NCBI GenBank assembly: GCA_964397655.1
Contig: CAYNKA010000015.1
Coordinates: 1 to 64,000, forward strand
DNA: 64,000 nucleotides
Reading direction: 5' to 3'
Origin: CAYNKA01 sp964397655
GTDB taxonomy: Bacteria; Spirochaetota; Spirochaetia; DTKZ01
In this document: in pieces, positions 25,569-34,453 of the stretch
How the letters are laid out: each line of letters begins with the position of its first letter
Position numbering within the stretch: the first letter of the stretch is position 1
The notes under the pieces: model-generated
Told to the model about the DNA's origin: nothing
The model's database searches: none
The model's input: the letters and a program-made list of their open reading frames with translations, nothing else
Program-made: the position numbers and the translations under genes

Positions 25569-26948
25569 TCAATAAGCGTTCTTGTTGATGAATCCCTTCA
25601 CGAAGGTGAGGAAAAGGATCTTGATGTCGAACCAAACGCTCCAGTTCCGGATGTAATAGAGGTCGAATTCGAGCCGCTTCTCGATGCTCGTATCTCCCCT
25701 CCAGCCGTTCACTTGGGCCCAGCCCGTCATTCCGGCCTTCATTCTATGGCGGAGCATGTAGGCGGGAATCTTGTACCGGAACTGCTCCACGTACATCGGC
25801 CGTTCCGGCCTCGGTCCCACGAGACTCATTTCACCCCTGAAGACGTTCCAGAGCTGGGGAAACTCGTCGATCGAAGACTTTCTGAGAAACGCTCCGATGG
25901 GAGTTATCCGCGGATCGTCCTTGACGGTCCAGCCCTTTTCGTTGGAGTCGTCGCTCATGACGCGCATCGACCGAAACTTGAACATGTAGAACCTGTCGCC
26001 GTCGATGGTCATGCGTTCCTGCTTGTAGAAGACCGGTCCCCTCGACGTGATCTTCACGAGAATCGCGATGACCAGCAAGAAGGGAGACAGGATGAAGAGA
26101 CCGAGGAGGGAACAGGTTATATCCATGAAGCGCTTGAACAGACCCGCGAAGAATCTCTCTTCCGGCTGGTTGATCTTGATGAGGGGGACCCCCAGGAAGT
26201 CCTCCACGGTGCTTCCTATGAAATTGTAGGACAGATCGGGAAGGACGACGAAGGGGATGACGGAATTGTAGCTGCTTTCGAGGATCTTGTTCACCTTGGT
26301 GGACTGTTCGTGCGAGTAGCCGATCACCACAAACTCCGGATGATACTCCTCGAATGCCGTTTTTATATCCTGCGCCGAGACCTCCGGGATGCCGTGACTC
26401 AAGGCCTTTCCCCCGCTGTCATACCAGCCGAGGAACCGGTAGCCGAGGTCGGGAGTCTGCTGCACCGTGGTGACGTATTTCTCCATCTGCGAGCCGTTTC
26501 CCATGAGAAGGACGTTGTGGAGCAGCTTGCCCTTCCAGTACATCGCGTAGACATGATTCCGGAAACCGATGCGGAAAACGGATACGAGGACCTCCGCGAA
26601 CAGGAGATAGAGGAGGATGTGACCGCGGGAAATTCTGAGAGGCGCGAAGAAATAATAGAGGACGACGATCGCAATGGCGCCCTGCAGAATGGCCAGGAAG
26701 AGGGAGAAAATTTCACGATACCACGGCTGGATTCGGTACTGCTGATAAAGATGGTTCGCGTGGAAAAAAAGCCAGTTCAGTACGACGGCGAGAACCGTGA
26801 GTTGGGAAAAGGTCCATTCCCAGCCTTCGCTTTCGTCGAGGAGAAGTTCGAACCTTACGTAGTAGGCGAGCAGCCAGGCGAGAGCGGTCGCCACTCCGTC
26901 CAGGATGAGAAGGTGGAAATAAAACGACTTCCGGTATCTTTTGATCAT
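25569..26948 (-). CDS. Polyprenyl-phosphate sugar-1-phosphate transferase (WbaP/WcaJ type)
   Basis: 459 residues. Starts a glycan by moving a hexose-1-phosphate from a UDP-sugar to undecaprenyl phosphate at the inner membrane. Four N-terminal hydrophobic spans, a CoA-binding-like cytosolic central domain (about 130-260) and a fifth membrane helix precede the catalytic bacterial sugar-transferase domain (about 268-459). That domain has KQERMTIDGDRFYMFKFRSM, DEFPQLWNVFRGEMSLVGPRP and PAYMLRHRMKAGMTGWAQVN. The substrate sugar (Glc or Gal) is not determinable. It is the last gene of a leftward group with the Wzi-like, ugd and epimerase genes. Confidence 0.92.
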   Translation of the reverse strand: MIKRYRKSFYFHLLILDGVATALAWLLAYYVRFELLLDESEGWEWTFSQLTVLAVVLNWLFFHANHLYQQYRIQPWYREIFSLFLAILQGAIAIVVLYYFFAPLRISRGHILLYLLFAEVLVSVFRIGFRNHVYAMYWKGKLLHNVLLMGNGSQMEKYVTTVQQTPDLGYRFLGWYDSGGKALSHGIPEVSAQDIKTAFEEYHPEFVVIGYSHEQSTKVNKILESSYNSVIPFVVLPDLSYNFIGSTVEDFLGVPLIKINQPEERFFAGLFKRFMDITCSLLGLFILSPFLLVIAILVKITSRGPVFYKQERMTIDGDRFYMFKFRSMRVMSDDSNEKGWTVKDDPRITPIGAFLRKSSIDEFPQLWNVFRGEMSLVGPRPERPMYVEQFRYKIPAYMLRHRMKAGMTGWAQVNGWRGDTSIEKRLEFDLYYIRNWSVWFDIKILFLTFVKGFINKNAY

Positions 26949-26983
26949 ACGTCACCCGATCACAGGAATTGCTCCGCACGACC

Positions 26984-28642
26984 TCATTCCAGGGTATACC
27001 GAAGGCTCAAGACGTTTTCGAGATCCCATTCGGCGGCTCCCTTTACGTGTGCGGCATCGCCATTATACACCAAAGTGGATTGTAGGAAAACGGTAAATCG
27101 ATCGGAAAAACGCAGCCATCCGCCGAGAGAGAACACGTTCCGCACGTCCGGCGTGCCGGACGGGGTGCGGAGATCCCATGCCGCGTCTCCGGTCAGGAAG
27201 AGCGACGTGATCGAGTTCTCGCCCTTCAGGAGGAGTCTGTACTCGAAAAAGACCTCGTAGGCCCCTGCGACGCAATAGGAAACGAGCAGGGAGTTCATGA
27301 CCGTGTCCGGCCCTTGATTGTAGCCGATGGGAGAATTGAGATAGTAATAGTTCTTGTCCCCGAGGACCTCCTTCCGGGCCTCGCTGTGGATCCTCCTCGT
27401 GGAAAAGAAGCTGACGAGCGGGGTTTCCCTGATGTAGAGCCATGGATCGGTCTTCACGAATTCGTAACCCACGGTGAGGTTTCCCCCGCCGATCTGCCGG
27501 GAATACTCTATTCCGGCGAGAAAGCCCATGGCGTTCGGCTCCTCGTCCTTGCCGTAAGCGTTCTTCTCGAATATCGTGGAGAGCTGATCCATGGCGAACT
27601 GGCCGTAGAGAAGGAGGCCAGCCGACGGCGTATAGTCCGCTTCCGCGGTGACGAGCGAATTGGAATACTCCTTCAGGTAGAGATTGTGATAGACGATGAG
27701 GGGATTGAACACCCGCAGGTCCGGGTATTTCCCGCCGTAGATGATCGATTCGTTCATCGTGAAACGCAGGTTCTCCAGGATCCGGAATTCGAACCTGTGC
27801 GCGAGGAACATCTTGAACCGCTCCGCGGCCGGCTTTTCCACATAGGGATAATCGGGGAACCCGTCCGCGACGTCGATCATCCAGGACTCCAGCCCGAGGA
27901 GCAGGAACGTGTACTTGAAGCGGTCCCAGTAGGTCGTGAACCGCACGCCCTCGTGGTAAAGGTCGGCGTCGGAGAGCATGAGGTTGCCGGTCCTTCCGCT
28001 CCCCCAGGAGAGAAGGTCCCTTCCCGCCCAGAGGTTCCACCGCTCCCCGCCGAAGCTCAATGCCGCGCGGTACGGTATATTGAGGTCGAACTGATAGGGG
28101 TCGGTGAGAACGCTCGTGACGTTGTCGTGATCTCCGCCGGCCTGCCAGGAGTCCTTCTGCACGGTGAGATCCACGTACATGTCGAGATCGTCGAAGAAGA
28201 CAGCGTCCGCCAGGATTCCGAGAAAAGGCCTGCGCTTCGACGCGTCGTAGTCCCAGTTCTCGTAATCGCGGTTCGTGTGCAGGTAAACCTCCGCGCCGAC
28301 GCGGAACGAGGGATAGAAGCGGAAGCCGCCTTCCTCCGAATACACGGGCTGCTTCTTCAGGAGCTTTTCGGCTTCGCGATAGGCTTTCTTCCCGGCCGCT
28401 CCGAGCGCGCCGTAGTCGATTCTTCGCAGAACCTGCCTGAGTTCCTCGTGGGTGTAAGGAAAGGACTGGCTCGGAAGCCCGAGGCCTTGCTGGACGTAGA
28501 GCGTCCGGATGAGCCGGTAGGCGTCATCGGAGAGCGGAACGATCCTCTGATCGCTCTCCGCGAATGATACGGCCGCGACCATGAGCAGAAGAGGGACGAG
28601 TCCAGCAGGCACGATGCCGAGAAGTCCGGAAAAACGTTTCAT
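26984..28642 (-). CDS. Wzi-like capsule-assembly outer-membrane protein
   Basis: 552 residues from ATG 28642; this start overlaps the ugd stop as ATGA and gives a signal peptide (MKRFSGLLGIVPAGLVPLLL onward, ending near SFA). The frame continues upstream only as a shadow over ugd. After an N-terminal helical segment (EELRQVLRRIDYGALG) the rest is a large beta-barrel, rich in Tyr/Trp with alternating strands. The segment AGRDLLSWGSGRTGNLMLSD resembles the Wzi family that anchors or organises surface polysaccharide. Context fits: it is between ugd and the glycan initiator. Confidence 0.68.
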   Translation of the reverse strand: MKRFSGLLGIVPAGLVPLLLMVAAVSFAESDQRIVPLSDDAYRLIRTLYVQQGLGLPSQSFPYTHEELRQVLRRIDYGALGAAGKKAYREAEKLLKKQPVYSEEGGFRFYPSFRVGAEVYLHTNRDYENWDYDASKRRPFLGILADAVFFDDLDMYVDLTVQKDSWQAGGDHDNVTSVLTDPYQFDLNIPYRAALSFGGERWNLWAGRDLLSWGSGRTGNLMLSDADLYHEGVRFTTYWDRFKYTFLLLGLESWMIDVADGFPDYPYVEKPAAERFKMFLAHRFEFRILENLRFTMNESIIYGGKYPDLRVFNPLIVYHNLYLKEYSNSLVTAEADYTPSAGLLLYGQFAMDQLSTIFEKNAYGKDEEPNAMGFLAGIEYSRQIGGGNLTVGYEFVKTDPWLYIRETPLVSFFSTRRIHSEARKEVLGDKNYYYLNSPIGYNQGPDTVMNSLLVSYCVAGAYEVFFEYRLLLKGENSITSLFLTGDAAWDLRTPSGTPDVRNVFSLGGWLRFSDRFTVFLQSTLVYNGDAAHVKGAAEWDLENVLSLRYTLE

Positions 28643-29961
28643 TGCCCCACTCCGTGATAAACGAGTCCTGCGGCCTCGACGAGCGGCCGTTTGTAGATGT
28701 TCCTGAAGTCGAAGAAGAGACCGGCCTTCAGCTCCGATTTCACCCTCGCGAGGTCGAGATTGCGGAACTGGTTCCATTCCGTGAGGATGACGAGGGCGTC
28801 GGATCCCGCGATCGCCTCGTATTCGTCCGAACAGAAGACCACCGAATTCCCGAGCTTCTCGAGCCTCCACTTCGCCTCGTCCATTGCCGCCGGATCGTAG
28901 ACCCTGAGCTTCGCTCCCGCGGCCGCGAGCTCGGACACCAGGGTGAGGGACGGCGCTTCCCTCATGTCGTCCGTATTGGGCTTGAACGCGAGACCGAGAA
29001 CCGCGAGGGTCCTGCCCCTGACTTCTCCCATGGCGGCTTCGATCTTCCTCACCATGCGCACCTTCTGCCTCTCGTTCGCCGCGATGGTCCCTTCGACGAG
29101 CGTGAGGGGGGAACCGGCCTTCCTTCCGATTTCCGAAAGGGCCTTCGTGTCCTTGGGGAAGCAGCTTCCTCCGTAACCCGGTCCCGCATGGAGAAATTTC
29201 GCGCCGATCCTTCCGTCCTTCCCCATCGCCCGGGCGACGTCCTGGACGTTCGCGCCGACCGCCTCGCAGAGGTTCGCGATCTCGTTTATAAAGGTGATCT
29301 TAACCGCGAGGAAGGCGTTGGAGGCGTATTTGATCATCTCAGCGGTTTCGAGGTTCGTTTCCACGAAAGGCGTCTCGTTGAGGTACAGGACCCGGTAGAC
29401 CTGCTTCATCGTCTCGAGGGCCTTCGGCGTCTCGTAGCCGATCACCACGCGGTCGGGATGGGTGAAATCATAGACCGCCGATCCCTCCCTGAGGAATTCA
29501 GGGTTGGAAACCACGTCGAATTCGAAGCCCGCCCCTCTCCTCGCGAGTTCTTCCGCGATCCAGGCCTTCACCTTGCGGCCCGTACCCACCGGCACGGTGC
29601 TCTTGTTCACGACGACCTTGTAACCGCCCATGGCGCGCGCCACGGTTTCCGCGGCCGCCTTCACGTAGGAAAGGTCCGCGCTCCCGTCCTCCGCCGGCGG
29701 AGTTCCCACCGCGATGAACACCACGTCGGCCTCACGAACGGCGGATTCGACGTCGTTCGTGAAGGACAGCCTCTTGTAATAAGAGTTGCGCTCGACGATG
29801 ACGTCCAGACCGGGTTCGAAGATCGGGATCTTTCCGGACTTGAGCTTCTCGATCTTGCCCTCATCGATGTCCGCGCAGGTCACGGTGAGCCCGAAGTCGG
29901 AAAGACAGGCTCCGGTTACGAGCCCGACGTATCCCGTTCCGATGACGGCTATGCTGTGCAT
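28639..29961 (-). CDS. ugd: UDP-glucose 6-dehydrogenase
   Basis: 440 residues, cytosolic. Oxidises UDP-glucose to UDP-glucuronate with two NAD+. The NAD-binding GTGYVGLVTGACLSDFG opens the protein, and the catalytic cysteine is C267 in GPGYGGSCFPKD; the C-terminal UDP-binding domain includes GLAFKPNTDDMREAPSL. It works with the neighbouring epimerase (26 bases upstream), which would convert its product to UDP-galacturonate. Its stop overlaps the start of the Wzi-like gene. Confidence 0.95.
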   Translation of the reverse strand: MHSIAVIGTGYVGLVTGACLSDFGLTVTCADIDEGKIEKLKSGKIPIFEPGLDVIVERNSYYKRLSFTNDVESAVREADVVFIAVGTPPAEDGSADLSYVKAAAETVARAMGGYKVVVNKSTVPVGTGRKVKAWIAEELARRGAGFEFDVVSNPEFLREGSAVYDFTHPDRVVIGYETPKALETMKQVYRVLYLNETPFVETNLETAEMIKYASNAFLAVKITFINEIANLCEAVGANVQDVARAMGKDGRIGAKFLHAGPGYGGSCFPKDTKALSEIGRKAGSPLTLVEGTIAANERQKVRMVRKIEAAMGEVRGRTLAVLGLAFKPNTDDMREAPSLTLVSELAAAGAKLRVYDPAAMDEAKWRLEKLGNSVVFCSDEYEAIAGSDALVILTEWNQFRNLDLARVKSELKAGLFFDFRNIYKRPLVEAAGLVYHGVGQ

Positions 29962-29986
29962 GCTCTCTTCTCCTGAAGCGGCTCGA

Positions 29987-31042
29987 TCACCGCCTGAAAT
30001 ACCGCTTGTACCAAGCGACGAAATTCCTGATACCCGTCGCGATGTCGACCTTGGGCCGGTAACCGAGATCGCGTTCCAGGTCCTTCGTGTCCGCGAAGGT
30101 CGACGGCACGTCTCCCGCGGGCATGGGTTTCAGGATCTTCTCGGCTTTCATCCCGAGTTCCTTCTCGATCGCCTCGACGAGGTCCATGAGCCCGACGGGA
30201 TTCCCGAACCCGATGTTGTAGATCCTGTAGGGTCCCGGCGCCGTCGCCGGATCGGGGTCGTCAGGGTTCCACGAGGGGTCGGGCTCGGCGGGATGATCGA
30301 TCACCCTGATCACGCCCTCCACGATGTCGTCGACGTAGGTGAAGTCCCGCTTCATGTCCCCGAAGTTGTTGATCTGGATCGGCTTTCCCTCGAGGATTGC
30401 CTTCGTGAACAGGAAGTAGGCCATGTCGGGCCGTCCCCAGGGGCCGTAGACGGTGAAGAACCTGAGGCCCGTCGTCGGTATCTGAAAAAGGTGGCTGTAG
30501 GAGTGGGCGAGAAGCTCGTTCGCCTTCTTCGTGGCGGCGTAGAGACTCACCGGATGGTCCACGTTGTCGTGGGTCGAGAAGGGCTGCTTCTTGTTCAGGC
30601 CGTAGACGCTCGAACTCGAGGCGTAGCAGAAGCTGCCTGTTCCCGCGTTCCTCACCGCTTCGAGGACGTTGGAAAACCCCACGAGATTGCTCGTGACGTA
30701 GACCGAAGGATTCGTGATGCTGTACCTGACGCCGGCCTGGGCGGCGAGGTGACAGACCGCGTCGAACTTCTCCGCCGCGAAGAGCCTGTCGATTCCTTCC
30801 TTGTCCTCGAGGTCGAGCCTGACGAACCGGAGGTTGGGCGTCTTGGCGCTCGCCGCGGTTATGCCGTACTCCGCGCACGCGGAAGCGTCGAATCCGGCCT
30901 CGGCGAGCCGGCCGAACTTCAAGGCCGGGTCGTAATAATCGTTGATCGCGTCGAGACCGACCACCTCGTCGCCTCTTTCCGCGAGACGGACCGACGTGAA
31001 GAAGCCGATGAAGCCCGCGGCTCCGGTAACCAGTAGTTTCAT
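29987..31042 (-). CDS. UDP-glucuronate 4-epimerase-like extended SDR
   Basis: 351 residues. Extended SDR with TGAAGFIGFFTSVRLAERG at the N-terminus, catalytic YAATK (near 177) and the active-site SSSSVYG. The GLDAINDYYDPALK segment is typical of the CapI/WbnF UDP-glucuronate 4-epimerases, which make UDP-galacturonate. The adjacent ugd would supply the substrate. GAGAGGAAAC precedes ATG 31042. It begins a leftward group and is divergent from a glycosyltransferase gene 81 bases away. Confidence 0.88.
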   Translation of the reverse strand: MKLLVTGAAGFIGFFTSVRLAERGDEVVGLDAINDYYDPALKFGRLAEAGFDASACAEYGITAASAKTPNLRFVRLDLEDKEGIDRLFAAEKFDAVCHLAAQAGVRYSITNPSVYVTSNLVGFSNVLEAVRNAGTGSFCYASSSSVYGLNKKQPFSTHDNVDHPVSLYAATKKANELLAHSYSHLFQIPTTGLRFFTVYGPWGRPDMAYFLFTKAILEGKPIQINNFGDMKRDFTYVDDIVEGVIRVIDHPAEPDPSWNPDDPDPATAPGPYRIYNIGFGNPVGLMDLVEAIEKELGMKAEKILKPMPAGDVPSTFADTKDLERDLGYRPKVDIATGIRNFVAWYKRYFRR

Positions 31043-31123
31043 TGTTCGTTTCCTCTCGGCATTCGATTTCGCCTTGCTACATTAATGAAAAGCGGATAAT
31101 TTGCATAGAGAGGCCGTTTCGAA

Positions 31124-32239
31124 ATGCACATAGTATTCATGATAACCCGGGGCGATTCCATAGGAGGAGCCCAGATCCACGTCAAGGACTTCTCCCTGAG
31201 GCTCGTCCGGGACGGCCACCGCGTGACCGTTCTCACGGGAAGCTCCGGAGATCTCACCGAGGTGCTCGACGAGGCCGGGGTTCCCTGGCGGCTCGTCCGG
31301 AACCTCGTGCGGCCCATCGATCCCCGAAAGGACTTCCTCGCGATCCTGGAAACCAGAAAGCTCCTCAAGGAGCTCGGACCCGACCTCGTTTCCACCCACA
31401 CGGCCAAGGCCGGACTCGTCGGAAGGCTCGCCGCCCATTACGCGGGTATTCCCGCGATCTTCACGGTCCACGGCTGGCAGTTCGCTGAGGGAATCCCCGC
31501 CCTTCAGAGATTCGTCGTGGAAAGACTCGAACGCTTCACCGCCGAACGCTGCGCGAAGATCATCACGGTCTCGCGGTACGACGAGCGCTTCGCCCTCGAG
31601 CGCAGGGTCGTGAAGGCGGACAAGATGCTCACCATCCACAACGGCATGCCCGAGGACCAAGGCGGCGAACCCGGTTCCGGCGCGCGACGAGACGGAACGG
31701 TGAGGCTCGTCATGGTGGCCCGGTTCCAGGAACAGAAGGACCACGGCACGCTCTTCGCCGCCCTCGCGGGCCTCGGAGATCTTCCCTGGTCGCTCGAACT
31801 CGTCGGCGACGGGCCTCTCATGGATCGCTTCCGGGGACTCGCGTCCGATCTGGGCATGGCGGACCGGATCGAATTCTCCGGTCAGCGGCTCGACGTCGCG
31901 CGCCGACTCGCCGCCTCCGACGTGTTTCTGCTCGTGAGCAACTGGGAAGGCTTCCCGCGGAGCATCCTCGAAGCAATGCGCGAGGGGCTTCCCGTGATCG
32001 CCTCGGACGTGGGAGGCTGCAACGAATCCGTCGTCGACGGGGAGACGGGCTTCCTCGTTCCCAAGGGGGACGCGGAGGCGCTGCGGAAGCGGCTCCGGGA
32101 GCTCGTCGAATCCGAGGACCTGCGGCGAAGGCTCGGCGACGCGGGAAAAAGACGATTCAAGGAGAACTTCACCTTCGAGAGCATGTACCGGAAGACCCTC
32201 GCGGTGTACCGCGAGATTCTCGGCAGGGAAGACGTTTGA
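31124..32239 (+). CDS. Glycosyltransferase, GT4 family
   Basis: 371 residues, cytosolic GT-B fold. The acceptor side begins MHIVFMITRGDSIGGAQIH; TVHGWQFAEG and HNGMPED mark the linker; the donor-binding EGFPRSILEAMREGLPVIAS and DVGGCNESVVDGETGFLVP complete a GT4 (retaining) signature. Donor and acceptor sugars are unknown. It is the only rightward glycosyltransferase here besides the one at 34.5 kb and is convergent with the CDP-alcohol phosphotransferase gene, 16 bases apart. A weak -10 (GATAAT, 31095-31100) lies upstream. Confidence 0.88.
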   Translation: MHIVFMITRGDSIGGAQIHVKDFSLRLVRDGHRVTVLTGSSGDLTEVLDEAGVPWRLVRNLVRPIDPRKDFLAILETRKLLKELGPDLVSTHTAKAGLVGRLAAHYAGIPAIFTVHGWQFAEGIPALQRFVVERLERFTAERCAKIITVSRYDERFALERRVVKADKMLTIHNGMPEDQGGEPGSGARRDGTVRLVMVARFQEQKDHGTLFAALAGLGDLPWSLELVGDGPLMDRFRGLASDLGMADRIEFSGQRLDVARRLAASDVFLLVSNWEGFPRSILEAMREGLPVIASDVGGCNESVVDGETGFLVPKGDAEALRKRLRELVESEDLRRRLGDAGKRRFKENFTFESMYRKTLAVYREILGREDV

Positions 32240-32255
32240 AGATCGGTTCCTCCGC

Positions 32256-33011
32256 TCAGCCCTCCGGGTTCCGCCCTGCCTTCGCGAGACGCTCGACCTT
32301 GCGTACGAGCTTCGTCACCGAATAGGCGCAGCCTGCGCCGTAGAAGGCCGCATAAAAAAGCACGATCCAGGGCAGGGTCCCGGTCAGCGTTCCGACGAAC
32401 GTCGCGGGGATGAGAAACCCGGTGACTCCGAGATTCTCGCTCAGACGCTTCTCGCCCGCGATCTCGGACGAGGCTCCGCCGCCCGCGACGTTCTTGTAAC
32501 CCTGGTACGCGAGGCGCATGAACAGGTTCGCGACCGCCGCGAGTCCCCCGACCGCGGCCCAGCCTCCCTCGGGGAGGGGGATCGCGAGCGTTTCCAAGCC
32601 CGGAAGCTCTCCGGGAGCCAGGTACTGAGCGGCGATGCCGGAACCGAGCAGGACCGAAGCATAGGCCGCGTATCCGCCCAAGGCGTCGGCCCAGGCGCCC
32701 CAGGGTCCCGTCGTCTTCGTCACCCTCGCCACGTTTCCGTCTGCGCAGTCGAGGATCGCGAACAGGTTCAGGACGGCGGCTCCGGCCGCGATCCAGGCGA
32801 AATCGCCCGACGCCATGAGAATCCCTCCGAGGATCGCGATCAGGCCCGAGGAGTAGGAGACCGCGTTCGCCGAAATCCCGAACCTGAGGAACAGCCATGC
32901 CGTCGGGATCGAAACCGGCCTGAGAACCCACCGCGTCCAATAGGAATCGGACCGGTTCTTCTCCGGCGGAAGCGAGGCACGGATGTCGCGCAGCGTATAT
33001 TGTTTCACCAT
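32256..33011 (-). CDS. CDP-alcohol phosphotransferase family membrane enzyme
   Basis: 251 residues, about six membrane helices. The family motif D-x2-DG-x2-AR-x8-G-x3-D is present with D88, D91, A95-R96, G105 and D109, but the last catalytic Asp is replaced by Gly at 113 (AWADALGGY). Normal members transfer a phospho-alcohol from a CDP-alcohol to a lipid or sugar. Because this locus also encodes the making and nucleotidyl activation of 2-aminoethylphosphonate, CMP-aminoethylphosphonate is a possible donor; that is inference. It is monocistronic, and the loss of the fourth Asp leaves its activity in question. Confidence 0.8.
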   Translation of the reverse strand: MVKQYTLRDIRASLPPEKNRSDSYWTRWVLRPVSIPTAWLFLRFGISANAVSYSSGLIAILGGILMASGDFAWIAAGAAVLNLFAILDCADGNVARVTKTTGPWGAWADALGGYAAYASVLLGSGIAAQYLAPGELPGLETLAIPLPEGGWAAVGGLAAVANLFMRLAYQGYKNVAGGGASSEIAGEKRLSENLGVTGFLIPATFVGTLTGTLPWIVLFYAAFYGAGCAYSVTKLVRKVERLAKAGRNPEG

Positions 33012-33065
33012 CTTATTCGTCCTTGCTCGAATAACAATTCAAACGTTAGCCAATAATACTGTCGC

Positions 33066-33278
33066 ATGTATCTTCCTCGATATATCGAATCTACTCTCCT
33101 TGAAGCGGCAACCCAGTTCCCCTTCGTGGCGGTCCTCGGTGCGCGTCAAGCGGGAAAATCCACCCTGCTGAAAGAGCTTCGTTCGAAACGGCGATGCGCC
33201 TGGAATTCCAGGCCGTCATCGATATTTATCCCTGAAGAACTGCTTTTCTCGGAGCCCCCACTCAGGCCGGGCCGCTGA
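33066..33278 (+). pseudogene. Truncated AAA_14/DUF4143-type ATPase remnant
   Basis: 70 residues, of which the first about 42 match the N-terminus of the AAA_14/DUF4143 ATPases: MYLPRYIESTLLEAA, then Walker A AVLGARQAGKSTLLKELRSK. Full-length members have about 400 residues; here similarity stops after the Walker A helix and the frame runs into unrelated sequence and a TGA. I take it as the remnant of a lost gene. Nothing further is recognisable from there to 33321, so the whole 33012-33321 gap holds only this fragment. Confidence 0.65.
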
Positions 33279-33321
33279 GACGAATTCACGAGGACATCTA
33301 CCGGATTCCTTGGGAAAAGGC

Positions 33322-34392
33322 TCAACGGCCTTCGATCTCGGCGACGATTCTTTCGAACCGTTCCCCGATCCCCCCCAGCTGGTCCCTGTAGGTCTCGAAT
33401 GCGTTCCGGACGATCCGCTTCCGGCCGGCATCGTCGGCGAGCCAACGCTCACCCGTCTCGACGAGGTCGTCCGCGTCCCATGAGAAGGGGACGTAGGTCT
33501 CTCCGGGGACGAAGACGTCCGGCCAGGTTTCGAGATGGGACATGTCCGGCTTGAGGAGAAGGGCCCCGTTCCTCACCGCCTCGAAGTCGCGGAAACAGAG
33601 CTCCCCCCATCCGAAGGGCGAGAGGATGATCTTCGAACGGCGGATCTCCTCGTTGTATCGATTCTGGGGTACCTCGCCGGTGAGGAAGCGCGGATTTCCG
33701 CTTATCTTCTCCAATATGAGCTTTCGATGGTAAGCGATGGAGGGCTGGGAAACGAGGCCGAGCCGGGCATGGATGTCGTGGGAACCCGAGTTCGCCTTCA
33801 GGGCGGCTTCGGAGAGGTTCTCCGCGTGGTAGAAGGGCTTCACGATGCGGAGGCCCAGCGACCTCGCGAGGGCTACGGCGGTCCGCTGCCGGAAGGTCGT
33901 CTTGGGAAAATCTCCGATCCCTATGTTCCAGGAAAGGCGTAGCTTCGCGAGCTGGGAAGGATCGTCCGCGATCGCCCTCGCCTTCTCCTTCGGGTCGGTC
34001 ACGCCGTACTTCCCGTGGTAGTAGTCGGAAAAGAGCTCCTTGCCGTAGAGCCTGCGGGAGTAGAGGGTTTTGTCCTTGAACAGGGCCTTCTGGTAGAAGA
34101 GGTCCACGTAGGGAAGCACCTCGAGGCGCGGAATCCCTCCGCCCGCGTCGTCGTGGAAGAAGGCGATGCGTTCGTACTTCGCCCGGAGCCTCTTCATGAG
34201 ATCGAGGTCGACCACGTCTGGCTTGATGAACCACCTCACCATGACGAGGATCCGGTTCCGGTCCTTCGTCAGGCAGTAGTCGACCGAATTCGTGAAACGG
34301 AAGTCCCCCGTCCTGGCGGAAAAGAGGAAGGGCTTCAGCGTATGGAAACAGGCTATCCTGTCGTAGAGTGCGAGGACCGTTATCTTTCCCAT
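33322..34392 (-). CDS. Glycosyltransferase-like protein (GT-B, exostosin-like C-terminus)
   Basis: 356 residues, soluble. The C-terminal half carries SKIILSPFGWGELCFRDFEA and NGALLLKPDMSHLETWPDVF, the donor-binding pattern of GT1/exostosin-like glycosyltransferases. The N-terminal half (VLALYDRIACFHTLKPFLFS) would bind the acceptor. Specific linkage unknown. A perfect TATAAT reading leftward (34452 to 34447), about 55 bases before the ATG, may drive it. Its start region faces the divergent GT4 gene. Confidence 0.72.
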   Translation of the reverse strand: MGKITVLALYDRIACFHTLKPFLFSARTGDFRFTNSVDYCLTKDRNRILVMVRWFIKPDVVDLDLMKRLRAKYERIAFFHDDAGGGIPRLEVLPYVDLFYQKALFKDKTLYSRRLYGKELFSDYYHGKYGVTDPKEKARAIADDPSQLAKLRLSWNIGIGDFPKTTFRQRTAVALARSLGLRIVKPFYHAENLSEAALKANSGSHDIHARLGLVSQPSIAYHRKLILEKISGNPRFLTGEVPQNRYNEEIRRSKIILSPFGWGELCFRDFEAVRNGALLLKPDMSHLETWPDVFVPGETYVPFSWDADDLVETGERWLADDAGRKRIVRNAFETYRDQLGGIGERFERIVAEIEGR

Positions 34393-34453
34393 GTTTCGGC
34401 TGCTCCGTGATCGAATCCCGTCCGGCTTGCGGATCGGGAAGTTTCATTATACC

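Noticed and set aside
28643..28870. N-terminal extension of the Wzi-like protein over ugd
   Set aside because: Arg/Gly-rich shadow sequence; the signal peptide begins at ATG 28642.
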